Assembly: GCF_000002075.1 (NCBI RefSeq)
Contig: NW_004797650.1
Span: 308,553-372,552, forward strand
DNA: 64,000 nucleotides
Direction of reading: 5' to 3'
Source of the DNA: Aplysia californica
Lineage: Eukaryota > Mollusca > Gastropoda > Aplysiida > Aplysiidae
This document shows, piece by piece, positions 36,501 through 48,500 of this stretch. Each line of letters starts with the position of its first letter. Within the stretch, counting starts at the first letter, position 1. The notes under the pieces were generated by a model. It did not search any database. It was not told the origin of the DNA and worked only from the letters and a program-made list of their open reading frames with translations. A program made the position numbers and the translations under genes.

Positions 36501-39500
36501 TATATTTTCAAGCTTATGGAGTTGCTTGAAGTTTCTTTTTATTTGACAGAAGGGTGTAAAATGGATTTCATAATTTGAATGAGTGGTTTTGAGGGTGATT
36601 GGGGTGAGACTTCGATGAGTGAATCATCATCAATGCCTTTCACCCCTGGCAGGGTACCTCTGTAGGCCACATATACAAACTCCTTCCATTTATCTCTGTC
36701 CTGGGCCATCGTTCCAAGTGAGCTTTATCTCTCTCAAGTCCCTTTCCACACGTGTCTCCTCCATGTTTCCCGTGGCCTACCCCTGCCTCGTGTTCCCTGC
36801 TGGTTCCGCACTGTGACTGTCTTTTGATGTTTCGGCTGGGCTTTCTTAAGGTGTGTCCGATCCATCGCTACTTTCTTTGTCCTATTTCTACTTCTCTTCT
36901 ATCCTTTTGTCCCTGTCCTTTCCCACAGCTCTTCATTTCTTATTCTATCCTGCCACTTAATTCTTAGAATACTCCTCTTACATCTGTTGAAGAAAGTCTG
37001 GACTTTATTCAGTACTGTCTTTGTTGTCTTCCAAGTTTTGCTGCTGTAGAGGAGCACAGACTTGACGTTGGAGTTAAAGAGTTGAATCTTAATGCGCAGT
37101 GAGGTGTTGCTTGCTTTCCAGACTTTTGATAATTGATTGAATGCTGACCTTGCCTTTCAGTCCTTGCTTTAACATCTGCCTCGGTTCCACCTACTTTATT
37201 GTCGATGACACTTCCAAGGTAGGTAAACGAGTCCACTTTTTCCAGAGGTGTCTTCCATTGTCACAGCAGGGCTTGAAACTTTTACTAGTTTCACTACTTT
37301 TGACTTGCCTAGATGTATTCGTAGGCCAACACTCCTTTATGGGCTGTTGAGTTCCTTGGTCTTTTCTTGAATCTGAGCATGTGTGTGAAAGAGCAGTACA
37401 AGGTCATCGGCAAAGTCCCAAGTCGTCCAGCTGCTGTCAAGGGATCCACTGTATTCCATTACGCTTGCCTCTGGTGGCTTCTTTCATGACCCAGTCTATT
37501 GCCAGTATGAAGAGAAAAGGTGAGAGCAAGCAACCTTGTCGCACTCATGTCTGTACCTGAAATGGTTCTGAGAGTTGTCCTTCGTGGAAGACTTGGCAGT
37601 TTGTTCCATCATAGGTGGCCTTCACAAGTTTGACGATTTTGTCAGATATTCTAGAATTCCGCATGAGTTTCCACAGAGTTTTCGGGTCCACTCTGTCAAA
37701 CGCCTTTTCATAATCATTGAAGTGGTGAATTCCTTTCAAGCGATTGTTCAACAATGATGCGCAGAGTAGCGATCTGGTCCACACATGATCGCTTTTTGCA
37801 GAATCCTGCCTGGTTTCCTCAGAGCTTCTCATCTGTTGCCAGCTTGATTCTCTCCAGGAGTATCTCGTTGAAGACTTTCCCAGGTATGGACAGGAGTGTA
37901 ATGCCTCTGTAGTTATTACAATCGCTGAGGTCTCCTTTCTTTGGCAGCTTGATTAGGTGGCCTTCCTTCCAGTCTGATGGTATTTCCTCCTTTTGCCAAA
38001 CCTTTTCAAATAGAGCATAGAGAATTTCCACTAAGGTATCTTTATTAGCCTTAAGGGCTTCCGGTAGTATATGGTCAGGACCAGCTTCCTTGTGGGACTT
38101 CAGTGATGTTATAGCTGCTGCAATTTCCTCTCTTGAAGGTGGTTCCATAACTATTGTGAGGTCGTTTCTGGCTGGAAGAATTTCTGGTTGGTTTTCTGAA
38201 GGTGGTCTGTTCAAGAGTTGATTAAAGTGTTCTCTCCATCGGTTAAGTTGGCCCTTTGGGTTGAAGATAGTCTTTCCCTCTTTGTCTTTCACTGGTAGAG
38301 TGGGCTTGCTGAACCTACCTGAAAGAGTTTTTGTTGTCTGGTGTACAATCCGCAAGTGTCAGTCTGTTGCTGCTTTCTCTGCCTTTTCAGCCAGGCCATT
38401 GAGGTAGGTATTCTTGTCCTTCTTGATGGAATTCTTTACCTCCCGGTTTACTTCGGTGTACTCTTGTTGGGCAGCGAGTTTCTCAGTTCGGGTACGGCTG
38501 TTGTCGACTTTGGCTTTCAGCTCTCTTCTTCTTTTGACTTTGTCTAGAGAGTCCTGTGAAGTCCATTCATTTATTGTCTTTGGGTTCTAGGGTGCTCTGG
38601 CAAGTTGCATTTACTGCCTCTTTTATCTTGTCCCAATGTTCGTTTACTTCACATTCATCCAGACCTTGAAGCGCTTGAAATCTGTGCTTCAGTTTCAACT
38701 TGGAACTCATTCTTCTTCACTGGGTCTTTCAGACGGCTCACTTCGTACTTTTGACGACTTCCAGTTGTGACTTGTGCATACTCTTCTCAGTTTCAGTTTC
38801 ATCTTTCCAAGGATCAAATGGTGGTCTGATGTGACGTGTGCTCCTCGTTAGACTGCGACGTCCTCCAGTGAGCCAGAGGAGTGAATGTGGGCTGGGAAAT
38901 TTTTTAGAATTAACTTTTATAATGCCATTTTCTTCTTCATCTCAGCTGAGTGCCCTCCTTCCTCTTCTTTTTCTTCACCTCAACCTTCCACCTCTTGTAA
39001 GGACATACATTCTTTGACCTCTTCAGCTGAGCCAAACTGTCGACCCTGTGTCTGCTGCCATTTCTGTCTAATCTCTTAATATAATAGATGTTTTCCAGAT
39101 TTCACAAACGCCTTGTGTGCTGGTGTGGAAAGGACGAGTTTTACGAAAGGTGCCAAATATGGCTTTAACCAGTGAAGAAACAATGACAATTTTAAAGAAA
39201 TGGAAGAAGCAGAACTGAGTGAGGAGAGGAAGAAGGGAGAAAAGCAGCCAATGAAGAGAAGAAGAGAAGGTGGAGAAGAAAAGCAGAGAAAGACTGAGGA
39301 AAGAAGGATGAAATGAGAAAAAAGAGAGGTAAAGAGATGGAGAAGGCTGCAAAACGTTTGAGGTTTTAGGTAATTAGTAGCAGTGAGGGTGAAGCAACTA
39401 CATGCATTTGAGTGATGAGTGATGTGATGCTTACAGCCACATGCATTTAATATAAATGAACAGTTAGACATATACAACAATAATAATCTTAAGCTAAATT

Positions 39501-42500
39501 CAGTATTCTTTACAATGTAGCCCCCAGAACCCCGGCTGAATTTTCCTTACTTTTCAACTTCAGCTGTTGGAAGCACTGCATTTTGTATAACTTTCTTAAA
39601 CTAAACTTTCTAATCTAGTCTGGACTGAAGTTAGTCTAAAAAATGGAAACAATTTGCCGCCTGAGAATTACAAAGTTTTATCTGATATTTTTATTTGTTT
39701 TGGGGTACTAAGACCATGATTTCGAGAAAGCCTATTTTGGCACCCTGCCTTCGTTCCGGTCCCGTATCAGTCCCACCCTGGCTCAGCGCGTGCGCGCAGA
39801 GCATCATCCCCGTGATGGCCGGGTTCCGTATTCCCGCAGCTCAGGTGTGTGTGTGTCAGTCTGTTTGAGTTTCTGGCCTACTTCTAGAACCGCCTGCGTT
39901 GGTTTGTAACTGAGACATATGACTGATTCAAAACACGCAAAGTTGGTAGCTGTAGTTCGTCCAATGAAATTAGAACAAATTGACCCACTTAGACATGAGG
40001 AGCTCGAAAGGATAGTCCGCAAACAAGACTTCCATTTTTCTACACAAAATCTTTCAAATGAACTTGATTTTGTATGAAATTATATAACCGTATAAAAATA
40101 AGCTTATTTGATAGTTTTGAATTCCTTTATACAGGTAAAAAGAATGATTTGAAAGCAAAACATTAGTTGGAAATTGATCTATATTATCCCCTTTTGAACC
40201 CCAGATCATTCGTAACAACAAAAGCGTCTAAAAATGTTATTCGAATGGGTGTAACTACTCGTAATCTCCTATCAGCTTACGAGAGGGAGTTATTTATGTG
40301 TTGGTAACACTTTATAAATAGAAAGCTATAAAAGATAAAGCATTATTTTCATCATCAATTAACATACTCCTGCGGTATTCACGTTGAAAACACACACGGC
40401 GTTTCCAGTGCCGCTGGCTGTACACCCAACAGTACACGCTGAGTGACCCGGGTTCCCCTCCTGGAACGTCTGACGTGATAGGTTGCTGATAAGGTTCGCA
40501 TCGCGGCACAAGACGCAGGACAATAGTTAAGGAAATATGGTGCTGATATTTCTATCTTGAAATGAGGACCGTTCATACTTGGCTTAACATTGAAATTACA
40601 TATTTTGTGGTATAGAGATGGAAAAAATAGATTCAAAACTCACATTTTTTAGTCCTCAGCCGACATATGCAAATAATGGTCACAAAATGACGAAAATTCA
40701 CCAATTGAGAAGTTTATTGCTTAATTAATTGTACACCAATCTCCTTCAAATTTTGTAAAGATATAAAAGATATAAATTCCTACAAATAGATTGTCAATTA
40801 GAGCAATTTCAAAGATTTTACAGCTTCTACACTTTAATGTACCCACAGTAATGACAATTTAAGGGGGTAGGGCTGTTAATAAACAATTTTCTTAAAAAGT
40901 ATGTTACAAGTCAAATTCTCTTCTTTATTGTGTTCGTTGGTGTAGTTGCTCGTTACAGAAGTCCTTCCCTCACTTAACCTCGAACCCTTTTCCCTTCTGT
41001 ACTTTTTTTTTTTTTCAAATCATTAGCCTTCATTAGGAAATTGACACATAATGTTTTTTTCTTTCGAACACTAGTTTGTAACAGCAACAGCGTCTATAAG
41101 GGTTATTTGAATGGGGGTAACCACTCGTTATGGATTATCAACTTATGAGAGGGGGTTATTTATACATTCGTAACAGTTGTATCTAAAGCTTGGCTTTTTT
41201 TATGTACATTTTCATGCAAAACGAAAATCGGAAATAGATTCCTCGTACAATTCCCCATCAGAATTGATTTTTTAAAAATGTATGATATTTCTTCACCAGA
41301 CCAGTAAATATTTCTGGTGTGTTTCTATGGGTTGCCTCAATCGACTCAATACCAAAGAAAATAGTGTTTAATTACTTTCATTTTTCTCCATTTTATCGTT
41401 TCAGGACAAAACATTTGGCTTGAAAAACAAAAAAGGTGCAAAGCAGCAGAAGTTCATCAAGAACGTTACCACCCAAGTGCAACATGGAAATGTTAAATCT
41501 AGCCGTGTAAGTTACCTCATGTCATTGTGCTCTATTTTGTTGTGTTCTGTTTATTGATCTATTTCCTCAAGCTTAGCTTACTCTCTCCCTTTTCCTGCTC
41601 TTTTTCTTGTTTTTTCTGATGTCTCCTCCCTTCCTACAAGTTGGTCCATTGTTGGACTACACACCTGCTGCTCCTGTATAGTCTGTTGGGAGTGCCTGTT
41701 TCTCTTACCCTGTGTGATTATATGAGCCATAGAGGTGTTTCTGCTACTCTAGTGCTAATGTAGTTGACCTATAACATTGACATGGCCTTTCTTCCCCATT
41801 GCCCTGTCTTTGTTTTTCTTTGCTTTCCCCCCTGTAGGATGCAGAACACGAGAAATGTCTGTGGAGATGTCTCTCAAAATTTTGTCCCCTGTCTCATCCT
41901 TATGGACATTGAATATAGAAATTGTTGCTTTCAATCGTTGCGCTACTGCATGTATTTGCTTTTAGAAGTAAGTGTTGTAGTTTGTAATGTATAAAAACTA
42001 ATAGCTGATCAGCCTTGCTAATATTGAAATTTAAAATGAGTGCCTGGAGAGTGGTTTAGACAAAAACAATTTTTTTAAATATTGGAAGCTGCCTCCACTA
42101 ACTTGTTTTCTCATCACCAGCTACAGGCATCCCAAGAACAGGACAAGGCCCTAAAGAAGGATGAGAAGAAAAAGCTGCAGGAAGAAATCAACTCTCTGTT
42201 CAGACCAGTAGCTCAGACTGTCCAGAAAGGTGTGTCTTTGGAATAGGAGAAGGTTTTTATGGTCCACCTGTTCATTCCAGTGCATTTCTCGTTAGAACAG
42301 CAAAAGGCATTTGAGGTCTTATTGTTTATATTCATTAATGATTTTCTTTTGAGTTTTGAGGGTTTTTTTTTAGTTCTGAAGAAAGGCTCATGCATTGAAC
42401 AACTTTTGGAAGGCAAGTATTAATATGGGTATTTGGAAGGTGGGGTGTTATTTTGTTACATGAGTAAATGTACATTGACTCTGGAATTGAGAACATATCT

Positions 42501-45500
42501 CCCTTTGTGGCAGTATAGCATGTCTGAGGCTCTTTTAGGATTTGAGAGGTGGTTGGGTGTTGCTGAATATTGTCCTCCACAAAGGAAATAAGTAGTTGGT
42601 GGAACTTCAAGTGTGGTCTGTTGGTTTTCAATTTTTTCCATTTTATTTTTGGTTTAATCTGTATCTCGGGAAATATTTGTTGGGTTTTTTTTTGTTTTTG
42701 TAAAGTGTTTTACGGCGCTCGCAACTGCATAAGGTCATATGAGCGCGCGGGACACACCTAATATTTTCAGTTGGTAGGAAATTTTGAATTTTGCCCGGGT
42801 GGCGGCCGAAGCCTACTCTTATCGATTTTAGATCACCAAGGGATCTTTAACATGCGCAACTTGCACACGGGCCCTCCGAGATTTTTCGCCCTTGTCCGAG
42901 AAGGCTAGGTGTAGATCTTTCCTACCAGAATATCAGGGGTGTGGCAGAAAGACAGCAGTAAGGAGGAGCCAAGGAGTAACAGTAGAAAGGCTGCAGAAAG
43001 AGTCAGGAGCCCAGAGGAGGGGGCAAAGGAGGTGAGGGGGTGGGGGGCAGAAAGTGGAAATGAAAGCAGACAACAGAACATTGCTAGAGAGCAGGAAAGG
43101 AGGTGAAAGGAGACAATTTTAGAGAAGAAAATTTTTTGGTCGCTACCCGGATTCGAACCCGGGACCTTTTGAATGAGAGGCCAACACCTTAACCTCTAGG
43201 CCACGAGAGCCCCCTCAGGAAATTTGGCCAATGGCGCTGACTCTGTAAGCTTAACACTTTGCCGTCACATCTCGCCGATCGGCGATATTTACCATCCAGT
43301 TTCTTTGGATTTTCCCTAAACTGCCTTTGCCTTTGATGGAAAGGGTTTTAACTTTATGAGCCTTGTGATGGCATAGTGTTAAAGGCTACAGGGCGACTGA
43401 GGTAAAAGTATTTACCATAACCTTTTTATTTTTACATTTGTCAATTATTGTTGTGATACATAGTGTAGCAATGCCAATCGCCCGCTGCGCCTTGTGCCGG
43501 AAATCGGCCTCCGCGCGAGGGGTATTTTTTGGGCCGCTCGGAATCAGAAGTGACTCTCTTCTAAGTTTAGTTACGGGAAAACTCCTGGACGAAAATCAAT
43601 GAAACTCGGCAACCAACCAGAGGAAAGGTTAAACTAACGACATGCCAGCGTACAATCCCGAACGATTACTAGAACCGGAGATATTGCCGTGTTTGTGAGA
43701 ATTTCCTCTGCGGTTCGAAAACTAAGCGGAGCAGCGGGTTGATCGCCGACCACACAAGCGCCCCACATGTCTTCTTTATTGCTGTAAAATTTCAGATCTC
43801 TGCGTTTAGTAGATTTTCCGTACCAACTTAAAATTACCACCCACCCATTGATAAAACACTAGATCTAGAAACTTAATCGCGCATTCAAAACGCGAGGTGC
43901 CGGCATGCAAGAGGCGCGTGATCGCTAGGCGGCATGTGATTGGCTGCCTATAACCAAATGGGTCACCGATGACTACATCGCGGGTTTTCCCGATAGCGCT
44001 TTACTGAGTTTTAGAAGCGGTGATCGCGTCGCGGTAAAAACGATGTCACGCAATTCAACAAATTTCACGCAAATATCAGTGTTTAAGATCCAAAGTAATA
44101 AAGACAACGAAAAAGTGATAGCAGAACTAGATTTGGCACTAAAAATCACATGGAGATGCCAAGTTTCATTCATATGCTCCAATTCATTACTGACTTATGA
44201 ACAGTTTTTCCTCAAAATACATCAAAACATGTCCCACATTTTGGCGATTTTTTCCTATATGAAGGTCCTCCAACATTTTGCAAACAAAAATCCCAATAAC
44301 TTTTTTATTTATCAATGGATTTTTAAAATTTAAAAACCACAGTTCTTAGAATTTACTCTAGTTTCATTTAAGCCCATTTTTAAGCAATTCGGATGAAAAT
44401 TTAATTTTTCATTGTCATTGCTACATAGTGACTTTTTTGGGTGATGGAAATACTCCTCTACCCTCTCAGATGTTGTTAATTAATTCATTTTCCTGTTTGT
44501 CTACTCTTTCCAGGTGTGGACCCCAAGTCTGTTCTGTGTGCATTCTTCAAGCAGGGCCAGTGTACTAAGGGAGACAAGTGCAAATTTTCCCACGACCTTA
44601 CCATTGAGAGGAAGGGCGAGAAGAGAAATATCTATGAAGATAAAAAAAGTAAGAGCTCAAGTAAATGGATGAAATGTCGATGAGCATTTTTCAAGTAGAG
44701 TCGCCTGGGAAGATGAAAAATGTATTAGTGAAAATACATCCGTTAGAAGTCTGTGAAGATTTCAGAAAGTTAGGTCAAGTATGAACCTTGTGTCGTGTAA
44801 AAAGAAATGTAAGCTTCTTGTTTTGAGAGTTGGGTTAAATTTATTTTGGAAAAACGACAGATTTGCACATACGCTTTTTTTTTGCCAATAACTTTTTTAT
44901 TTGTACAAATTTCTTATGAAAGTAAGAATAAAAGTTTTAGAATATTTATGAATATGTGAAGCAAAAAGTATTTTGTGAAGTTGTTGTAGTAGTGGTGTTG
45001 GGAATGACTGAATAAAAACTGCTGGTTCATTAGATCTCTAGATCTAGACCAGAGTCTAGACGCTTCGTAGGTCTACGTTATATTCCACAAAGTGTTAGCT
45101 CTAGCATCAAAACCCTCGAAATCATCTTCCGATTCAAGGAAAACACGCGGAACATCTTCATCTGAATCTGATGCGACACTATTTTCATGTTTGTCGCGGG
45201 TCGCAATAGCGAAATTTCCAACTTCACTGTCACTCGACTTCAAAGTGAAACAAAAAACTCCTCGCGCCTCGATCGAAATTTCGTGACAAGAAAAATGGCG
45301 GGCGAAATCAATTCTGTGTAGCCTACTAGCCAGCAGTATAAAAATTAGTACTTCTTTCTTTTCGTATATCGCGTTATACTATGCCAATGTCTATCTCGAC
45401 CAGGCCGGTCGCGATGAGCACTTTGCGGAAGTGGTCGCAATCAGCACTCTAAGTGGGTTAAAAAATACTTTCAGGTGTAGGTTCTTCTTTGAATGCTTTG

Positions 45501-48500
45501 GAGGCACTTGGAAACAAAAATGTCCTAGCTTCACCTCTGTTGTCCATGTGGCTCTTGTGTGAGTCAATAAAACTTTTGTTTGTTTTTTTTGGTTAGTGTT
45601 TTACGGCGCTTGCAACTGCTTATGGTCGTATGAGCACGCAGGACGCACTAAACAATTTGAGTCGGTAGAAAATTTTTGAATTTTTGCATGGGTGGCGGCC
45701 AAAGCCTACTCTTAGTCTTATCAATTTTAGACCGCCAAGGGATCTTTAACGTGCGCAACTTGCACACGAAACCTCTGAAATTTATCACCCTTGTCCGAGA
45801 AGGCTAGGTTCTTTCCTACCAGAAGATCAGGGGTGTGGCTGAAAGACGGCAGTAAGAAGGGGTCAAGGAGTAGCATTAGAAAAGCTGCAGAAAGACTCGC
45901 GATCCCAGAGGGGGAAAAGGAGGTGAGGGGGTGGGGGGTAGAAAGTGGAGATGGAAGCAGAAAACAGAACATTGCTAGAGGGCAGGAAAGGAGGATAAAG
46001 GAGACAATTTTAGAACAGAAAATTTTTCCGTCACTACCCAGATTCGAACCCAGGACCTTTGAATGAGAGGCGGACACCTTAATCTCAAGGCCACGAGAGC
46101 CCCCAATACAAGTTGTGTATTTCCTGTTTTGTTTACAGTGTTTTGAAACACTTGCGCATGGGATGTGAAATTGTATATATATGTGTTTTTGTTTTTTCTG
46201 ATGCAGGTACAATGGAAGACTGGGATGAAGCCACTTTGGAAGATGTCATCAATAAAAAGCATGGGGAAAGTGAGAAAACCAAACCTAAAACAGGAATTGT
46301 GAGTGCTTTGTTTGGTGTGTGGGGTAGGAAAACTAGGACAAGTTTTGATGGTGGACAATCTTTGGAGGCTTGTCTGGAGCAACTTCTTTCCATGCTGTCT
46401 TTGTAAATCGTTGTGCCATATTTCCTTTGACTATTTTCAGTATAATCTTCGAGAAAGAAGCTTCAGCTTGGTGGGTGGTTGGCGGGTGCTCTGGTGTGGT
46501 TTGCTCCTTCTTTCCTATCAAGCATCTATCGACCTTATCTCCCCTCCTTCTTTTTTATGTTTGTTACTCTCTTGTAACACCTCTAATCTTCTGGCGCTCA
46601 TATGACCTTATGCAGTTGCGAGCGCCGTAAAATCTCTACTAAAACTAAACTAAACTAAAGCTTCAGCTTTGCGAATCAAATGATTATACCGTATTTTCAG
46701 ATTGCAGAGGCTTGGCGTTATCATTTGTTTCGTTTGTGATCTTTTTGAAATAGAAATTCTCATTATGAGTTCAGCTTAATGGCTAGGGCTCTTTTGAAAA
46801 GGTTGTTGTTCTTACTCCCTATATGATTAATTGTGGTGTTACTGTTGGGTTGGCAGGTGCTCTGGTGTGGTTTGCTTCTTCTTTCCTATCAAACATCTAT
46901 TGTCCTTATCTCTCCTCCTTCTTTTTTGGGTTTGTTACTGTCTTGTAACACCTCTAATCTTCGGCACTTATATGACCTTATTCAACTTATTGTGTTGCAG
47001 GTTCCTACTAAAAAAATGTTGAGTTGTCTTGTTACAGGTAAAAAAAATTTTTTGGCAAAAAAGAAATACTTGAATGTGAGATTTCTGTTTTTGTAATTAA
47101 TGTAATCGCTGATTGGAAGGGCATGTTTGGTCCTCACATGTAGTGCTCGAAGCAAGCGCTGATTATGACTTTTTTTTTCTCTCTCAGATTTGCAAATTTT
47201 TCCTTGATGCGGTGGAGAACAGCAAATACGGCTGGTTCTGGGAGTGTCCAAACGGGCCTAAATGTATTTACAGGCACGCACTTCCTCCTGGTGAGTTGGC
47301 TCTTGCAGACACTGTCACTCTCTCAGTCTCTTGTCTTAACAATTTTGTGACAACCTATGTCTACTTGTGTATCTATACATGAGATGTTTGGGTTACAAAA
47401 CAACCATATCACACAAGCTGCTGGCTTGATCACTCCCACTGAGGTCATAGTTGATTAAGAGAAAATGGAATTTTTTTAGTTGTGAAGTAACTTTAAAAAT
47501 TATTAGTATGAAATTGTCTGTTGCCTCTATTGTTTACCAACAATTGACTTTGTTAAAGTTTAGGTTCATTGTGACCAGAAAGTCATAAATTGATATTTCT
47601 GATCTGATTTGTGATTTCCACATTCATAAGTGTTTGAGGAAATTTACATTATGACAAAAAAGTTATAAATTGATTGCAGCTATCATTAGGGTTAAAGAAA
47701 TGTTTGTGGACATTTTGGAAAGGATATGTTTTTATGCTTGGCCTTGCTTCAAAGAGTAAAATGCTGGTGTGAGGGCAGATGTTTCAATTTGTGGCAACAG
47801 GGAGGGATGAGACGAAGATCGTACCAGAAATAACCATGAGAATTTATGAATAATAGAAATTGAAACTTTTTCCCCCTTTTAAAAAAAAATTCAGGGTTTG
47901 TTCTGAAGAAGGATCAGAAGAAGGAAGACAAGGAAGAAAAGATTTCTATAGAAGACTTGGTGGAGACAGAGGTACGTAACTAGAGAAGTGTTTCTTCAGA
48001 TTTGTTTGTTTGTTTTTTAAAAAGTTTTCTGGAGAACTGCACAACCTGTTTGCACGCTGTGTTGTTGTTGTTGTTGTTATCAATCCAGCAACAGCTGGGC
48101 TCTCACCCTTCTGTCCAATGCCATGTAGTGATAAGTGCAGGTCTGCTGCAGTTGCTGTAATTGCATGCTGTGTATCATCATGGATTTGTGCAAAAAAAAA
48201 TTTTCCTTTGGGCCATATTAAGCGATTGTTTTTATTCTTTACATTTGTTATCTTTAATTAATTTTTTAAAATTTTTATTATTTTCTTGAAGCGATTGTTC
48301 TTATTCTTTACAAATGTTATTTTTATTACTTATAAAGGCTGCATGTTGAAATGGGTTTATTAAACTTGTGAAACCCTCTACTATAAAAAAAACCCCCCAA
48401 AAACATTGTAAATCTTTGTCAGCACCAAGTAATTCCTGTAGGGACATGACATCATGATGACCTCTGTGACTTGTTGGAGCACAGAAGTAACGTATTGTCA

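Larger units (their letters stand above)
38900..41400. other. Right part of ZC3H15 intron 1
   Basis: No exon. Contains repeat G copy 2 (40387-40553) and a diverged pair of about 105-base repeats at 40208-40315 and 41086-41190. Confidence 0.4.

Noticed and set aside
37819-38355. Host gene of the craniofacial development protein 2 type
   Set aside because: That name is a common mis-annotation; this is LINE reverse transcriptase with broken frames.
36000-38900. LTR retroelement or Polinton
   Set aside because: The reverse transcriptase here lacks LTRs, protease and integrase and has a LINE-type tail and duplication; no capsid- or envelope-like frame was seen anywhere in the window.
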